A stretch of 43,640 nucleotides of DNA, from the NCBI GenBank assembly GCA_902727925.1, contig CACVAW010000009.1, positions 1-43,640 on the forward strand. Reading direction: 5' to 3'. The notes under the pieces were generated by a model. That model made no database searches and was not told the DNA's origin. It saw only the letters and a list, made by a program, of their open reading frames with translations. The stretch comes from an uncultured Campylobacterales bacterium. GTDB taxonomy: Bacteria > Campylobacterota > Campylobacteria > Campylobacterales > CACVAW01. This document shows, piece after piece, positions 24,291 through 33,107 of the stretch (the stretch's first letter is position 1; each line of letters begins with the position of its first letter). The translations under genes were made by a program, and so were the position numbers.

Positions 24291-25583
24291 ATGCAAACAA
24301 ATATAAATAACTTAGTAAAAGAGCTAGAATTAATAAAAAATAGTAATGAAAAACTGTTCTTTACAAAACTTAGAGAACTTGAAGCTGCCGAACTTGGAGC
24401 TGTTTTACTTGAACTTTCTGACTCAAGTCTTGAGGACTCCCTTGATGTTTTAAAAAATGAAAAAATATCAAATGCTATTGGTGAACTTGAAAGTGATGAT
24501 GCAACTGACTTGATGCAAACACTTGAAGATATAGATCCCGAAAAAGCTCAATTACTTCTTAATCAACTTGACCTAAAAGATCAAATTGAAATAAATACAT
24601 TAAAACAATATGAAGACAATCAAGCTGGCGCATATATGCAAAAAGAGTTACTTAAAGCTAATCATAACGATACAGTAGAAGAATTTATCAATAGGATAAA
24701 AAGCTTTGATATTGATCTTGATACAGTTACTCAACTATATATTGTAAACAACCAAAATTCTATTGAAATGACTCTACCCATAACAAAGCTTTTAATACTT
24801 GACTCTAGTGTTAAATTCAAAAACATATGGACAAAAATACCTGAAGAATATATCCCAAAACACATTCTTGACTCTAGCGATGTACAAGAAGCTCTTAGAC
24901 TATTTGAAGAATATGACTTAAGTTCGCTTCCAGTAATAGATTCTGAAAACTCAATTGTAGGAAGAATCACATATGATGATATATATGACCTTATTGAAGA
25001 AAAAGCTACAAAAGATATATATAACCTTGCAGGTGTAAATGACGAAGCTGAAGAAGATACAAATTTATTTAGAACCATCAAAACAAGATTTAATTGGCTT
25101 TTTATAAACCTTATAACATCTATACTAGCATCTCTTGGTATTGCTCTTTTTAGTGATGCCATTACAGAAATTGTAGCACTTGCTATATTGATGCCAATAA
25201 TCGCTTCTATGGGTGGGAATTCAGGAACACAAAGTCTCGCTGTAACTGTAAGAAAAATTGCCCTAGGTGATATAGATAAGAATAACGCATATGCAACTCT
25301 GAAAAAAGAGTTTTTAATATCTCTTACCAATTCTATACTTTTTGCTATTATTTTAGGAACTATCACCTATTTATGGTTTCATTCAATCGGTTTAAGTATA
25401 ATAGTGTGTATAGCTATTATAGCAAACTTAATAGTTGCAGGCATATTTGGGGCATTAATACCGCTCCTATTAAAATCAATAAAAATTGATCCAGCTATCG
25501 GAAGTACCGTAGTGCTTACAACTATAACTGATGTGGTAGGATTTATGAGCTTTTTAGGACTCGCAAAAGCTTTTATATTATAA
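24291..25583 (+). CDS. mgtE: Magnesium transporter MgtE
   Basis: MgtE is a homodimeric Mg2+ channel that closes when internal Mg2+ is high. The 430-residue protein has the acidic N domain (about 20-125), two CBS domains (about 130-245, with SLPVIDSENSIVGRITYDDI), a linking helix and five membrane helices (about 265-430). The conserved MGGNSGTQSLAV block and the last-helix Asp in TTITDVVGFMSFLG, a pore Mg2+ ligand in the family, are both present. The ribosome site is covered by a possible hairpin. The neighbouring peptidase gene has no obvious functional link. Confidence 0.95.
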   Translation: MQTNINNLVKELELIKNSNEKLFFTKLRELEAAELGAVLLELSDSSLEDSLDVLKNEKISNAIGELESDDATDLMQTLEDIDPEKAQLLLNQLDLKDQIEINTLKQYEDNQAGAYMQKELLKANHNDTVEEFINRIKSFDIDLDTVTQLYIVNNQNSIEMTLPITKLLILDSSVKFKNIWTKIPEEYIPKHILDSSDVQEALRLFEEYDLSSLPVIDSENSIVGRITYDDIYDLIEEKATKDIYNLAGVNDEAEEDTNLFRTIKTRFNWLFINLITSILASLGIALFSDAITEIVALAILMPIIASMGGNSGTQSLAVTVRKIALGDIDKNNAYATLKKEFLISLTNSILFAIILGTITYLWFHSIGLSIIVCIAIIANLIVAGIFGALIPLLLKSIKIDPAIGSTVVLTTITDVVGFMSFLGLAKAFIL

Positions 25584-25613
25584 ATTTATTCATAAAAGAT
25601 GAAGGAAAACTAA

Positions 25614-27296
25614 ATGACAATCAACAAAAAATATTTTTTAATCTTACTCATATTAATAACTCTTATATCTTGTAGTCTAAACGAATCGGAGACTGAGGGC
25701 TACCTTAGCGGTCAAAAAGAAATTTTTTATCTGAACAGTGATCAAAGTAGTTCATTAACAGCAATACTAGCAAAATCAACTACTATAGATTTACCAACAT
25801 CTAAATTAAATAAAAGTGAATCAGAAATAAACCATACCCTTAGTGAAACTTTTGGAATATATGAAATTGATGATAACTCAACTGATGTAAACTACAGTAT
25901 AGATCTTGGTTCAGAAAACAAAAATGTATATTTCATATATACTAATAAAGATACAATCTCAACACTTCCAACAAGTACTAGTAATGCAAAACAAACTTTC
26001 AAGCAAGAGTCATTGACAAATATAAAAACTCTATCAAATAACTTTCAAGCTAAACATTTTGAAAGTAATTTCACAAGACCAAAACTCACAAAATCTACTA
26101 AAATGTTCAAAAACAATAATGAACTAGTAGATAATAACCAGTTCAAACTAAACATTTGGGTTGATGAAAATGCTTATGGTGCAGAATGCAATGATGGTAA
26201 ATGTATTACTGAAGAAATTATAGAGTTTTTTAGTAATGTATTCTTAAAAGATGGAAATAATAACGATATTTATGACTATGTTACAAATATCTATGGAGAG
26301 GAATGGGGCACACACTCTTATATAGATTTGATAGAAGATACCAATACTATTGATATCTTACTTTTTGATATAGATAATGATGGAACTCCTTCACAAACGG
26401 GTGGAGTCTTAGGATACTACTTCTCAAAAGACAATTTTACTAGAGATGCTGTCTCTGGTTCAAATGAAAAAATAATGTTTTATATTGATTCATATCTTCT
26501 AGCTAATTCAAGTAATAGCGACGGTGTGGATGACGGTGTATGGGAAGAAAGTGACTTTTTTCCTCAAGTTATGGTATCTACTCTTGCACATGAATTTCAA
26601 CATATGATCCATTTCTACCAAAAAAATGTTGCAAGAGGTATAACTACTCGAACAGATACTTGGATAAACGAGATGATGTCTGAAATGACAGAAGATTTAG
26701 TTGCTTTTAATATAAACAATCCTGGACCAAGAAATATACTTGGAGATGGTAGTGCTGGAAATTCAGATAATATAGATGGAAGAATACCTGTATTTAATAA
26801 GTTTTCTCAGGATTCCCTTACTGTTTGGGGCAATTCATATATAGATTACAGTACAGTATACTCTTTTGGATCATTTTTACTTAGAAATTATGGTGGAGCA
26901 AGCTTACTACATACTATGATGCAAAATAACTTAACAGATGAACAAATAGTTACGGCAAGTCTAGGAAATTCAAAAACACTAGAACAACTTATCCAAGACT
27001 GGCAAACAAGTGTTGTACTATCAAAACATACAAATGCTCCTTCTGGATATATCTACAATACAGGTGACTGGATAAACTCTACATATAATGGTGTTACTTA
27101 TAAATTAGGATCAATAAACTTCTTTAACTATAATCCAACACTTAACCTAAACCAAACTCATACTACACAAATACATTCAAGTACTATAGTTCAAGTTGCA
27201 AATGACAAAAATGGTACTTTTGAAACTAATATAACAAAAGATGCTAATACTATGATAAAGGTTGTAGTAGAACCTGTAATAGAAGATAATATCTGA
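25614..27296 (+). CDS. Lipoprotein with M30-type zinc metallopeptidase domain, copy 1
   Basis: The 560-residue protein has a lipoprotein signal with LISC and Cys20 as the lipid site. The catalytic part (about 175-500) has HEFQHMIHF, with zinc ligands His326 and His330 and base Glu327. It also has WINEMMSEMTEDL, where Glu353 is a likely third ligand. The pattern HEFQH followed by NExxSE fits peptidase family M30 (hyicolysin). Just before it, Asp-rich FDIDNDGTPS (251-260) may bind Ca2+. It is a close paralogue of the next gene and lies after mgtE with AAGGA before the ATG. Substrate and membrane face are unknown. Confidence 0.8.
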   Translation: MTINKKYFLILLILITLISCSLNESETEGYLSGQKEIFYLNSDQSSSLTAILAKSTTIDLPTSKLNKSESEINHTLSETFGIYEIDDNSTDVNYSIDLGSENKNVYFIYTNKDTISTLPTSTSNAKQTFKQESLTNIKTLSNNFQAKHFESNFTRPKLTKSTKMFKNNNELVDNNQFKLNIWVDENAYGAECNDGKCITEEIIEFFSNVFLKDGNNNDIYDYVTNIYGEEWGTHSYIDLIEDTNTIDILLFDIDNDGTPSQTGGVLGYYFSKDNFTRDAVSGSNEKIMFYIDSYLLANSSNSDGVDDGVWEESDFFPQVMVSTLAHEFQHMIHFYQKNVARGITTRTDTWINEMMSEMTEDLVAFNINNPGPRNILGDGSAGNSDNIDGRIPVFNKFSQDSLTVWGNSYIDYSTVYSFGSFLLRNYGGASLLHTMMQNNLTDEQIVTASLGNSKTLEQLIQDWQTSVVLSKHTNAPSGYIYNTGDWINSTYNGVTYKLGSINFFNYNPTLNLNQTHTTQIHSSTIVQVANDKNGTFETNITKDANTMIKVVVEPVIEDNI

Positions 27297-27380
27297 TATA
27301 GTTAAGGTCATATTGTTTTTATAATATCATAAAAATAAAGATACAATATAACTAATACTATTTTAGATAAAGGAAAATAA
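27297..27380 (+). promoter_or_regulatory. gap between the two M30 genes with a possible promoter
   Basis: The 84-base AT-rich gap has TATAAT at 27320-27325, and ATATTGT pairs with ACAATAT further on. Copy 2 may therefore have its own promoter rather than only readthrough from copy 1. The evidence is weak in such AT-rich DNA. Confidence 0.3.
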
Positions 27381-29261
27381 ATGCATAGTGTCTATGTTTT
27401 AGTAATAATGATATTTTTAGGTTGTGAAAGTATTGAGTCTACTTCATCCACAAATCAAGCTCCCATAGGTATTAACGACCACGTTACAATAGAAGCAAAC
27501 ACAACAAATAAACAAATCTTTGTTCTAAACAATGACTATAGTGAAAATACACTATCTATATCAAGTCTAACTCAACCAACAAATGGATCAGCAAATATAA
27601 GTGCTACAAATATACTTTATACTCCAACTTCAGGGTTTACAGGAAGTGATAGCTTTACTTATAGACCTTTTGACGGTAGTCTACTTGGAAACATCACCAC
27701 TGTAAATATAATTGTAAGTTCATCATCAACGTCAATAGCTATAACACATTCAGTAAACTCAACTTATGGTCTGTTTAAAGTTAACACTGATAGTGTTACG
27801 AATATAGACTACACTCTAAACCTAGGTGGATTTTCAAAAGATATCTTCTTTGCTTATACAAATAAAGAAAATGTGATATCAGCTCCAAGTACTTCAAAAG
27901 TCTTAGAAAAAATCAGTACTCAAAAAAAGTCACTTACTAAAAAACCACAAGTAAAACATTTTAAAAATAATTTAGTTCTACCTAAATTTACAAAAGTACA
28001 AGGCTATCAAGAAAAAATCACTCCATCATATAATACAGTAGGTGATTCTTTAAAATTTTCAATTAACTCAGAAGATAGAACTAATACTATTGATTCTAGA
28101 CTAAAAAAAAGTGTAACAGTACATGGTATTACTCTTAATATTTGGGTAGATAATAATGCTTATGGTAGCGGGTGTAATGAAGTTGATTGTATTACAGACA
28201 CTATGATAGATTACTTAAGCGATAGCTTTTTGATACCTGGAAATAATAACGATATATATGAGCTTGTCACTAATATTTATGGTATAGAGTGGGGAGCAAC
28301 ATCCTTTGGTAATTTAATAACAGATACCAATACTATAGATATTTTACTTTTTGATATTAATGGTGACAATGCAACAGATACTAGTGGAGGAGTTTTAGGA
28401 TATTACTTTGCAAAAGACAACTACTTAACAAGTAGTTTACCTGGTTCAAATGAAAAAATCATGTTTTATATAGATTCAAATTTCTTTGCCAGTACATTAA
28501 ACTCGGATCTTTTAACCGATGATGAAGTCTGGTCCATTGATGATTATTGGCCACCAATAATCATATCTACACTTGCTCATGAATTCCAACATATGATTCA
28601 CTTCTATCAAAAAACTGTACTTAGGGGCCTTACAAGTACTGATACTTGGATTAATGAGATGTTATCTGAACTAACAGAAGATATCATAGCCTGGAATATA
28701 AACAATCCAGGACCAAGAGGTAATATTTCCCTTGATGCTGGTACTCCTGGAAACAGTAATGGAAGACTACCAAGTTTTAATAGTACTCCAACAGATAATG
28801 CAATCTCAAACTGGACAAATTCATCACTTAACTATAGTACTGTATACTCATTTGGTGCATACTTAATAAGAACTTATGGTGGTCCATCACTACTTAACGC
28901 TATGCTTCACAATAACTTTACAGACGAACAAGCTATAACTTCTGCTGTAGGTAATGGAAAATCATTTAATACTTTACTCCAAGACTGGGCGATGAGTATT
29001 CTTCTATCTGATAAAACAAATGCACCTGAAGGCTATAAATTCAATGTAAATGATACATCTTTTGAATATAACTATAATGGTGTTGATTATAAACTAGGTT
29101 CGATAAACTTCTTTAACTACTCACCTACCCCAAACTTAAATGATATAACGGGTAAAAAGTATTCAATAAGCTTTAAACAAATTGCAAGTGAAGAAACAGG
29201 AAGTTACCAAACTAGCATATCTAAAGATGAAGATACCACTATAGGAATAATCGCAAAATAG
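27381..29261 (+). CDS. Lipoprotein with Ig-like domain and M30-type metallopeptidase domain, copy 2
   Basis: The 626-residue protein is a tandem paralogue of the preceding gene. Cys15 in IFLGC is the likely lipid site, though the signal peptide is short and has no Lys or Arg before the hydrophobic core. Residues about 25-112 form a bacterial Ig/cadherin-like domain (NQAPIGINDHVTIEA, later GFTGSDSFTYRPFDG) that copy 1 lacks. The peptidase part holds HEFQH at 400-404 and WINEMLSELTED with Glu426, plus the same FDINGDNA acidic loop. An in-frame stop just upstream of the ATG fixes the start, and AAAGGA supports it. The added domain may direct binding to a polymer or cell surface. Confidence 0.8.
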   Translation: MHSVYVLVIMIFLGCESIESTSSTNQAPIGINDHVTIEANTTNKQIFVLNNDYSENTLSISSLTQPTNGSANISATNILYTPTSGFTGSDSFTYRPFDGSLLGNITTVNIIVSSSSTSIAITHSVNSTYGLFKVNTDSVTNIDYTLNLGGFSKDIFFAYTNKENVISAPSTSKVLEKISTQKKSLTKKPQVKHFKNNLVLPKFTKVQGYQEKITPSYNTVGDSLKFSINSEDRTNTIDSRLKKSVTVHGITLNIWVDNNAYGSGCNEVDCITDTMIDYLSDSFLIPGNNNDIYELVTNIYGIEWGATSFGNLITDTNTIDILLFDINGDNATDTSGGVLGYYFAKDNYLTSSLPGSNEKIMFYIDSNFFASTLNSDLLTDDEVWSIDDYWPPIIISTLAHEFQHMIHFYQKTVLRGLTSTDTWINEMLSELTEDIIAWNINNPGPRGNISLDAGTPGNSNGRLPSFNSTPTDNAISNWTNSSLNYSTVYSFGAYLIRTYGGPSLLNAMLHNNFTDEQAITSAVGNGKSFNTLLQDWAMSILLSDKTNAPEGYKFNVNDTSFEYNYNGVDYKLGSINFFNYSPTPNLNDITGKKYSISFKQIASEETGSYQTSISKDEDTTIGIIAK

Positions 29262-29274
29262 TATTTTATACAGA

Positions 29275-29299
29275 AGAGCTTGTAAAAAATACAAGCTCT
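29275..29299. terminator. bidirectional terminator between copy 2 and psd
   Basis: AGAGCTTGTA (29275-29284) and TACAAGCTCT (29290-29299) form a perfect 10-bp stem with an AAAAA loop, between two convergent genes. Flanking T runs are short on both strands, but position and stem make a shared terminator the best reading. Confidence 0.75.
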
Positions 29300-29318
29300 C
29301 TAAATCTAACAATTAAAC

Positions 29319-30128
29319 TTAATACCTACCTAGTTTATCTGTAAATTTTATTTTTTCATTAAGCTTAACATCAAAATTAAACTCATCTTCAAACATCATA
29401 AGTACTGTAGAACCCATTTTAAAATAGCCTAAAGTATCTGCTTTATTTAATTCTAAATTCTCATAATCATATACTTTTATATTTCTATTCTCATTATTAG
29501 TAGTTAGCTTCTCATCAAAATCAAATGCTATACTACCAACATTAAAAGCACCTACAAAAACCATCAAAAATCTTTTGTTCTCTTTTGTAAAACATTCTAA
29601 TATTACTCTTTCATTTTTATTAAATAAAGAATCTACTTTTCTAAGATATTTAAAGTTCACAGGATATAAATCACCAGGAATATGAATAGCTTTTGATACT
29701 CTCATGTCTATAGGAGCATGATACCTATGATAGTCATTAGGTGCAAGATATAGGTTAATATAGCTCTTATCATAGAACTTAGATATATTATCTATTTGAG
29801 AGCCTGTAAGTTCATTTATACTATATTCAAAGCCTTTTATTTGTAGTGAAAGATCTTTTTTCATTTGTCCTACAGAAGATATCAAAGAATCAGCAGGAGA
29901 TATAAAAACATCTTCTTTCTTTGAATATACCCTCTTCTTTTCCAATTTTCTAGTAAAAAGTGCTTGCAAACTATCATACTGAGAATATTTTTTGTACTCA
30001 CTCATATCTAGTTTCATTAACTTTACATAGGAATAATTTATAAATTTTTGTGAGAACCTATTAAATTTACGACTAGCAAATCTACCAAAGTAATATGAAG
30101 CTTTATTCTTCCAAGTTTTGTCAATCAT
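29319..30128 (-). CDS. psd: Phosphatidylserine decarboxylase
   Basis: Psd converts phosphatidylserine to phosphatidylethanolamine at the membrane. The 269-residue proenzyme has the catalytic triad positions Asp80 in FISPADS, His137 in NDYHRYHAPID and Ser240 in FKMGSTVLMMFE. Self-cleavage between Gly239 and Ser240 would give the pyruvoyl group. The motif reads GST, the usual alternative to LGST. The start overlaps the stop of the DUF5718-like gene by one base (TAATG), so the pair is coupled. It ends the long minus-strand run. Confidence 0.95.
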   Translation of the reverse strand: MIDKTWKNKASYYFGRFASRKFNRFSQKFINYSYVKLMKLDMSEYKKYSQYDSLQALFTRKLEKKRVYSKKEDVFISPADSLISSVGQMKKDLSLQIKGFEYSINELTGSQIDNISKFYDKSYINLYLAPNDYHRYHAPIDMRVSKAIHIPGDLYPVNFKYLRKVDSLFNKNERVILECFTKENKRFLMVFVGAFNVGSIAFDFDEKLTTNNENRNIKVYDYENLELNKADTLGYFKMGSTVLMMFEDEFNFDVKLNEKIKFTDKLGRY

Positions 30129-30949
30129 TAAATTACCTTTTGGTGTAATACAGATGTGTCTTCACTATATTCGTTATTTTCAATCATATCTTCAATATCA
30201 TCTTGAGAATAAGAATTATGATTATAAAGAACTACATAAATCTCATCATCAATTTTTAAATAATTACTCTCTCCAAACTCTGTATATCTTGTAGCACCTA
30301 TAGAAATAATACAATTTTTAGGTTTATTATTAGTTTTTATTAACTCTTGAATATTTTCTAATGGACCAAAATCTTCTTGAGTATTTAGTTTATTTATAAT
30401 CCAATCTTTTAACTTAGTATAAAAATAGCTATATCCAAGTAATTCGCTATTTTCTCCATATTGTATTAATTCTTCATCTCTTTTTATAAATGAAACTAAT
30501 GAATATTCATCCATAAGTCCACCATCTTCAAACTGATCAACACATAACCAAGTCTTACTAATACCTTTTGAATTAGCTCCCCAGTTTTTTTTCTGTGATA
30601 TTTTATCTGCACCCTTCACTCTTAAAGAGCAATCATTATATGCCATAAAGTATTCTGGAGTAATATCAACTATTTCATTATCTTTATATTTAATACTACA
30701 ATATAGCCCAACTTCTGGTTCCATCTGCATATTGACATTTTTATTAGCAATACTATCACCAGAAAATGGAAATACATTCAAAAATGTTTTAGAATTTTTT
30801 GAATATGTTGGGAATATCCCTTTAGGAGCTGATTCTTCATCAACTTTTACATCTACAAAATCATCACCTTCACCAGCTTGTTCTAAATGATTTGCAAAGT
30901 TTCCTGCAATTCCAAATCCAATTGTATTTTCATCTAATAAATTAATCAT
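30128..30949 (-). CDS. DUF5718-like protein with features of the FAH fold
   Basis: This 273-residue cytoplasmic protein is conserved in Campylobacterota and, as far as I recall, is listed as DUF5718. No function is assigned. By eye it follows the fumarylacetoacetate hydrolase (FAH) pattern. Glu77-x-Glu79 in MQMEPEVGLYC fits the EPEL metal site, and Asp106 in AYNDCSLR fits the YTxxNDxSxR block. A later ISIGATRYTEFGES (near 225-238) matches the GTPxG loop, followed by YLKIDDEIYV, which fits fLkpGD. If right, it would bind Mg2+ or Mn2+ and act on a keto-acid-like substrate. It is between hisG (16-base gap) and psd (one-base overlap). Confidence 0.7.
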   Translation of the reverse strand: MINLLDENTIGFGIAGNFANHLEQAGEGDDFVDVKVDEESAPKGIFPTYSKNSKTFLNVFPFSGDSIANKNVNMQMEPEVGLYCSIKYKDNEIVDITPEYFMAYNDCSLRVKGADKISQKKNWGANSKGISKTWLCVDQFEDGGLMDEYSLVSFIKRDEELIQYGENSELLGYSYFYTKLKDWIINKLNTQEDFGPLENIQELIKTNNKPKNCIISIGATRYTEFGESNYLKIDDEIYVVLYNHNSYSQDDIEDMIENNEYSEDTSVLHQKVI

Positions 30950-30965
30950 TTCTATAAAGTTCCCA

Positions 30966-31580
30966 TTATTTATTTATTTTTTCTTTTATTTTTTCACTTA
31001 AGTTCAATATCTCTTTTCTCTTTTGAATAAAACTATTTTGATTAGCTATTAAATGTGCGGTACTTGTCATTATCTCACGGTCAACTTTGAGACCATTTTG
31101 CTTCATTGTAGTTCCAGTTTCTACGATATCAACTATGGCATCACTTAGACCTATAAGAGGTGCAAGTTCAATAGAGCCATTTAGTTTGATTATTTTTGCA
31201 CTTATTGCGTGAGATGCAAAATATTTTTTAGCTATATTCTCTAGTTTTGTTGCTATTGTGATTTCTGGGCTATTAAGATTTAGTGTTGAGTCATTTGGAA
31301 TGCCTATACAAATACGGCATTTACCAATACCAAGATCAAGTAAATGCATAATGTCAAACTGTTTTTCTTCTAATACATCAAGCCCTACCACACCCAAATC
31401 AGCTGCACCATTATATACATAGGTAGGAACATCTTGATTTCGTACTAATAAAAACTCAAAATCATCAACTCTTAAAATAAGTTTTCTATCTTCAAAATTA
31501 AACTTCTGATTAAAAATAGATTCAAATATATCAAGTGTTTCTTTTGCTATTCTACCTTTAGGTAATGCAATTTTTAACAT
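30966..31580 (-). CDS. hisG: ATP phosphoribosyltransferase, short form
   Basis: HisG starts histidine synthesis by joining ATP and PRPP. At 204 residues it is the short form, which lacks the C-terminal regulatory domain and needs the HisZ subunit; hisZ is not in this window. Motifs include LKIALPKGRIAKETLDIFE at the start, GAADLGVVGLDVLEE near 79-93, and the PRPP loop IVDIVETGTTMKQNGL near 149-164. It follows an unusual 185-base leader with two hairpins. It uses the same substrate, PRPP, as PurF encoded just upstream. Confidence 0.95.
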   Translation of the reverse strand: MLKIALPKGRIAKETLDIFESIFNQKFNFEDRKLILRVDDFEFLLVRNQDVPTYVYNGAADLGVVGLDVLEEKQFDIMHLLDLGIGKCRICIGIPNDSTLNLNSPEITIATKLENIAKKYFASHAISAKIIKLNGSIELAPLIGLSDAIVDIVETGTTMKQNGLKVDREIMTSTAHLIANQNSFIQKRKEILNLSEKIKEKINK

Positions 31581-31765
31581 GAAATTTCCTTATATATAAC
31601 GTTTAAATAGATATCAACTAAACACTTCATCTACATTAGACTCGTAAAGTTTACTCCAAGCCGTTTAGGCTTGAATTTCCTTTACTCCTTACTTATATTT
31701 GAACAAATCCAAATACAACTCTTGGGCAGAGTGCTCTCGGTACTTTGTACATCTAAAAAATTATG
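31581..31765 (-). promoter_or_regulatory. structured purF-hisG intergenic region
   Basis: Three nested or adjacent inverted repeats are seen. CAAGCC (31657-31662) pairs with GGCTTG (31668-31673). Around it GTAAAG (31644-31649) pairs with CTTTAC (31680-31685). ACTCT (31718-31722) pairs with AGAGT (31728-31732). In the otherwise tightly packed minus-strand run this is the longest gap. It could be a purF terminator, a hisG leader RNA or a dispersed repeat. A 19-codon frame (31752-31693, minus) has no ribosome site and few His codons, so it is not a classic his leader peptide. Confidence 0.5.
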
Positions 31766-33106
31766 CTACTTCGTAACAAAATAATCTCCATTAAAGCTAT
31801 CTAGTGCATAATTTCTTTCTTCACCTATGGCTTTTACTAGGTTTGGTATTGATAAGAAGCATATTGAGTCTGCTCCTATTTTTTGTCTTATCTCTTCTGG
31901 AGTATAATTAGCACTCATAAGCTCAGATTTTGTAGGAGTATCTATCCCATAAAAACATGGGAATTTTATCTCTGGAGCAGCTATTGCCATATGTACTTCT
32001 TTTGCACCTGCATTTTTAAGCATTGTTACGATTTGTTTTGAAGTAGTTCCTCGGACTAGAGAATCATCTATAACAACTACTCTTTTGCCTTTTATATCTT
32101 CTTTATTTGGAGAAAGCTTAAGCCTTACTTTAAGATCTCTTACACTTTGTGTAGGCTCAATAAATGTTCTTCCAACATAATGATTTCTTACTATTGCCAT
32201 CTCAAAAGGAATACCACTTGCTTGTGAATATCCAAGAGCAGCTGCCACTCCACTGTCAGGCACAGGTATAACAATATCAGCGTCTACTTTATGTTCAGCA
32301 GCTAACTCTTTTCCTATTCTTTTTCTTACACTATATACTGTTTTACCGTCTATTACACTATCAGGTTTTGCTAGATATATATATTCAAAAGCACAAGGTC
32401 TAAACTCATCATTAAAGAGTTGTATACTTTTTGGCTCTTCACAATCAGGAGAGAATACAAGCATTTCACCAGGCTTAACATCTCTAATAAACTCAGCGCC
32501 AACAAGATCAAATGCACAAGTTTCACTTGCAACTATATATCCACCACTTTGAAGCTTACCTAAGCTTAAAGGTCTAATACCATGTCTATCACGTACTACA
32601 AACATTTTTTTTCTAGATTGTATTATGAAGTTATATGCGCCTATTGTTTTGTTTAAAGCTTCTATAATTCTTTCCTGTAAACACTCTTTGGGATTTTTAG
32701 CTATTAGGTGTACTAAATTTTCTGTATCCATAGAAGTTGAGTATATAGCACCTTTATCGATTAAATCATTTCTAACTTCATCTTTATTAATAAGATTTCC
32801 GTTATGTACTATTGATATAGCTCCAAGCTTATAGTTTGCAACTATAGGTTGAGCATCAAGTACAGAGTCTTCTCCAGCAGTTGAATACCTATTATGACCT
32901 ATCGCGCATTTCCCCTTAAGTATATCAAAAGACTTTTCGTCAAATATCTTAGTGACTAATCCACGGTCTTTAATAAGATTTATCTTACCATCACAACTAG
33001 AACTTATTCCTGAAGCTTCTTGACCTCTGTGCTGCATAGCAAATAATGCATAGTAAGCAACTCTCGATGCATTTTCATTTCCATATACTCCAACTACTGC
33101 ACACAT
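31766..33106 (-). CDS. purF: Amidophosphoribosyltransferase
   Basis: PurF moves the glutamine amide to PRPP in the first committed step of purine synthesis. The 446-residue protein starts MCAVVGVYG, so Cys2 becomes the N-terminal glutaminase nucleophile with no propeptide. The glutaminase half has MQHRGQEASGI and GHNRYSTAG, and the transferase half has the PRPP motif VVVIDDSLVRGTTS near 346. Bacillus-like enzymes carry a 4Fe-4S cluster. One of its cysteines seems kept in FPCFYGIDTP, but the C-terminal CxxC pair is absent, so a cluster is unlikely. It starts one base after dapB. Confidence 0.96.
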   Translation of the reverse strand: MCAVVGVYGNENASRVAYYALFAMQHRGQEASGISSSCDGKINLIKDRGLVTKIFDEKSFDILKGKCAIGHNRYSTAGEDSVLDAQPIVANYKLGAISIVHNGNLINKDEVRNDLIDKGAIYSTSMDTENLVHLIAKNPKECLQERIIEALNKTIGAYNFIIQSRKKMFVVRDRHGIRPLSLGKLQSGGYIVASETCAFDLVGAEFIRDVKPGEMLVFSPDCEEPKSIQLFNDEFRPCAFEYIYLAKPDSVIDGKTVYSVRKRIGKELAAEHKVDADIVIPVPDSGVAAALGYSQASGIPFEMAIVRNHYVGRTFIEPTQSVRDLKVRLKLSPNKEDIKGKRVVVIDDSLVRGTTSKQIVTMLKNAGAKEVHMAIAAPEIKFPCFYGIDTPTKSELMSANYTPEEIRQKIGADSICFLSIPNLVKAIGEERNYALDSFNGDYFVTK

Positions 33107-33107
33107 A

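Noticed and set aside
24731-25366. 211-codon open frame antisense to mgtE
   Set aside because: Its product is Ser/Ile-rich low-complexity sequence mirroring MgtE codons, it has no ribosome site, and mgtE is an unmistakable full-length gene.
31693-31752. 19-codon frame after purF as a hisG leader peptide
   Set aside because: It has no histidine codons and no ribosome site, so classic attenuation is not supported; kept only as part of the structured gap.
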